64,000 bases of DNA, from NCBI GenBank assembly GCA_905221105.1, contig CAJNBW010000001.1:248001-312000 (forward strand). Direction: 5' to 3'. A program made the position numbers and the translations under genes. Numbering within the stretch: the stretch's first letter is position 1; every line of letters begins with the position of its first letter. This DNA comes from a bacterium (GTDB taxonomy: Bacteria; Bacillota; Bacilli; Lactobacillales; Streptococcaceae). Positions 63,859 through 64,000 of the stretch are shown here, piece after piece. Below the pieces are notes generated by a model. It saw only the letters and a program-made list of their open reading frames with translations. It made no database searches and was not told the origin of the DNA.

Positions 63859-64000
63859 TTAATCGACGTAATCTCCGCCTTCAAAGCCGTAGTATTCTTC
63901 AAGACTGAGTCCAGTCTCAGCAATTTCTTTGGCTTCTTTTCCGACATAACGAAGGTGCCATTCTTCAGCCATATAACCTGTTTCCTTTTCCTTACCTTTT
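63859..64000 (-). CDS. ldcB: LdcB/VanY-type carboxypeptidase, 3' end only
   Basis: Only the last 47 codons are in the window. The translated end contains EWHLRYVGKEAKEIAETG followed by LSLEEYYGFEGGDYVD and a TAA. The E-x-H pair (EWH) is the catalytic Glu and third zinc ligand of peptidase family M15 (VanY/DacB/LdcB), enzymes that trim peptidoglycan stem peptides outside the cell. In pneumococcus the L,D-carboxypeptidase LdcB/DacB is next to rplK as I recall. It reads in the same direction as rplK and ends upstream of its promoter. Confidence 0.8.
   Translation of the reverse strand, partial: KGKEKETGYMAEEWHLRYVGKEAKEIAETGLSLEEYYGFEGGDYVD

Noticed and set aside
1..64000. Prophage, integrative element or toxin-antitoxin system
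   Set aside because: I saw no integrase, relaxase, phage structural genes or paired small toxin genes; accessory content is limited to surface proteins and a few single genes.

Overview
The window is a piece of a low-GC Firmicute chromosome from the mitis group of Streptococcus (S. mitis, S. oralis or S. pseudopneumoniae-like). The reasons are BOX repeats with the typical boxA/boxB/boxC parts, a choline-binding LytC lysozyme, YSIRK/LPXTG surface proteins, a lysine-type MurE, and a gene order that from memory largely follows the pneumococcal murE-to-apt segment. Nearly all genes are on the minus strand. No tRNA, rRNA, prophage, transposase or CRISPR array was seen.

Layout. 1-10 kb: murJ (partial) and murE diverge, followed by a CsbD-like stress protein, a DUF1803 protein, a papain-like NlpC/P60 protein, the pyrophosphatase ppaC, a GIY-YIG protein, trmN6, cvfD, a HAD-cyclophilin fusion, a GNAT enzyme and the rpsF-ssb-rpsR operon. 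10-17 kb: a 2141-residue Rib-repeat LPXTG protein lies between rpsF and asnS. 17-26 kb: a tseB-aspC-VOC-asnS run (tseB, aminotransferase and asnS in the same order as Bacillus ypmB-aspB-asnS), an MFS transporter, an FMN reductase, yaaA, a three-TM protein of unknown function and a deformylase-like protein. 26-36 kb: a 700-residue LPETA-anchored protein, then a cation ATPase behind a manganese (yybP-ykoY) riboswitch, divergent mntE, an ABC-F protein, cca and dapB. 36.3-36.6 kb: a non-coding array of three structured units of about 112 bp.

36-53 kb is housekeeping: degV, a DUF1149 gene, the c-di-AMP/cell-wall operon cdaA-cdaR-glmM, a ferredoxin-NADP reductase with a BOX-element leader, rapZ-yvcK-whiA, ridA, clpX-engB, folA with a 56-residue membrane protein, dpr, lytC, tpiA, metA-dnaD and apt. 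53-62 kb holds a 2689-residue CshA-like fibrillar LPXTG protein. The window ends with rplK-rplA and the 3' end of an LdcB/VanY-type carboxypeptidase. As I recall the pneumococcal map, apt and rplK-rplA are far apart there, so the giant gene sits at a synteny junction.

Themes. Peptidoglycan synthesis and remodelling genes recur (murJ, murE, glmM, cdaA, tseB, dapB, lytC, ldcB). Metal and peroxide handling is also clustered (caxP/mgtA, mntE, yaaA, dpr). Three large wall-anchored proteins are inserted between conserved genes. Regulatory points of note are the Mn riboswitch, a perfect palindrome over the dpr -10 box, predicted leaderless starts for murE and yaaA, and terminators packed directly against downstream ribosome binding sites. 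I found no clearly new multi-gene system; the best candidates for something undescribed are the 36.3-kb structured array and the dpr operator.
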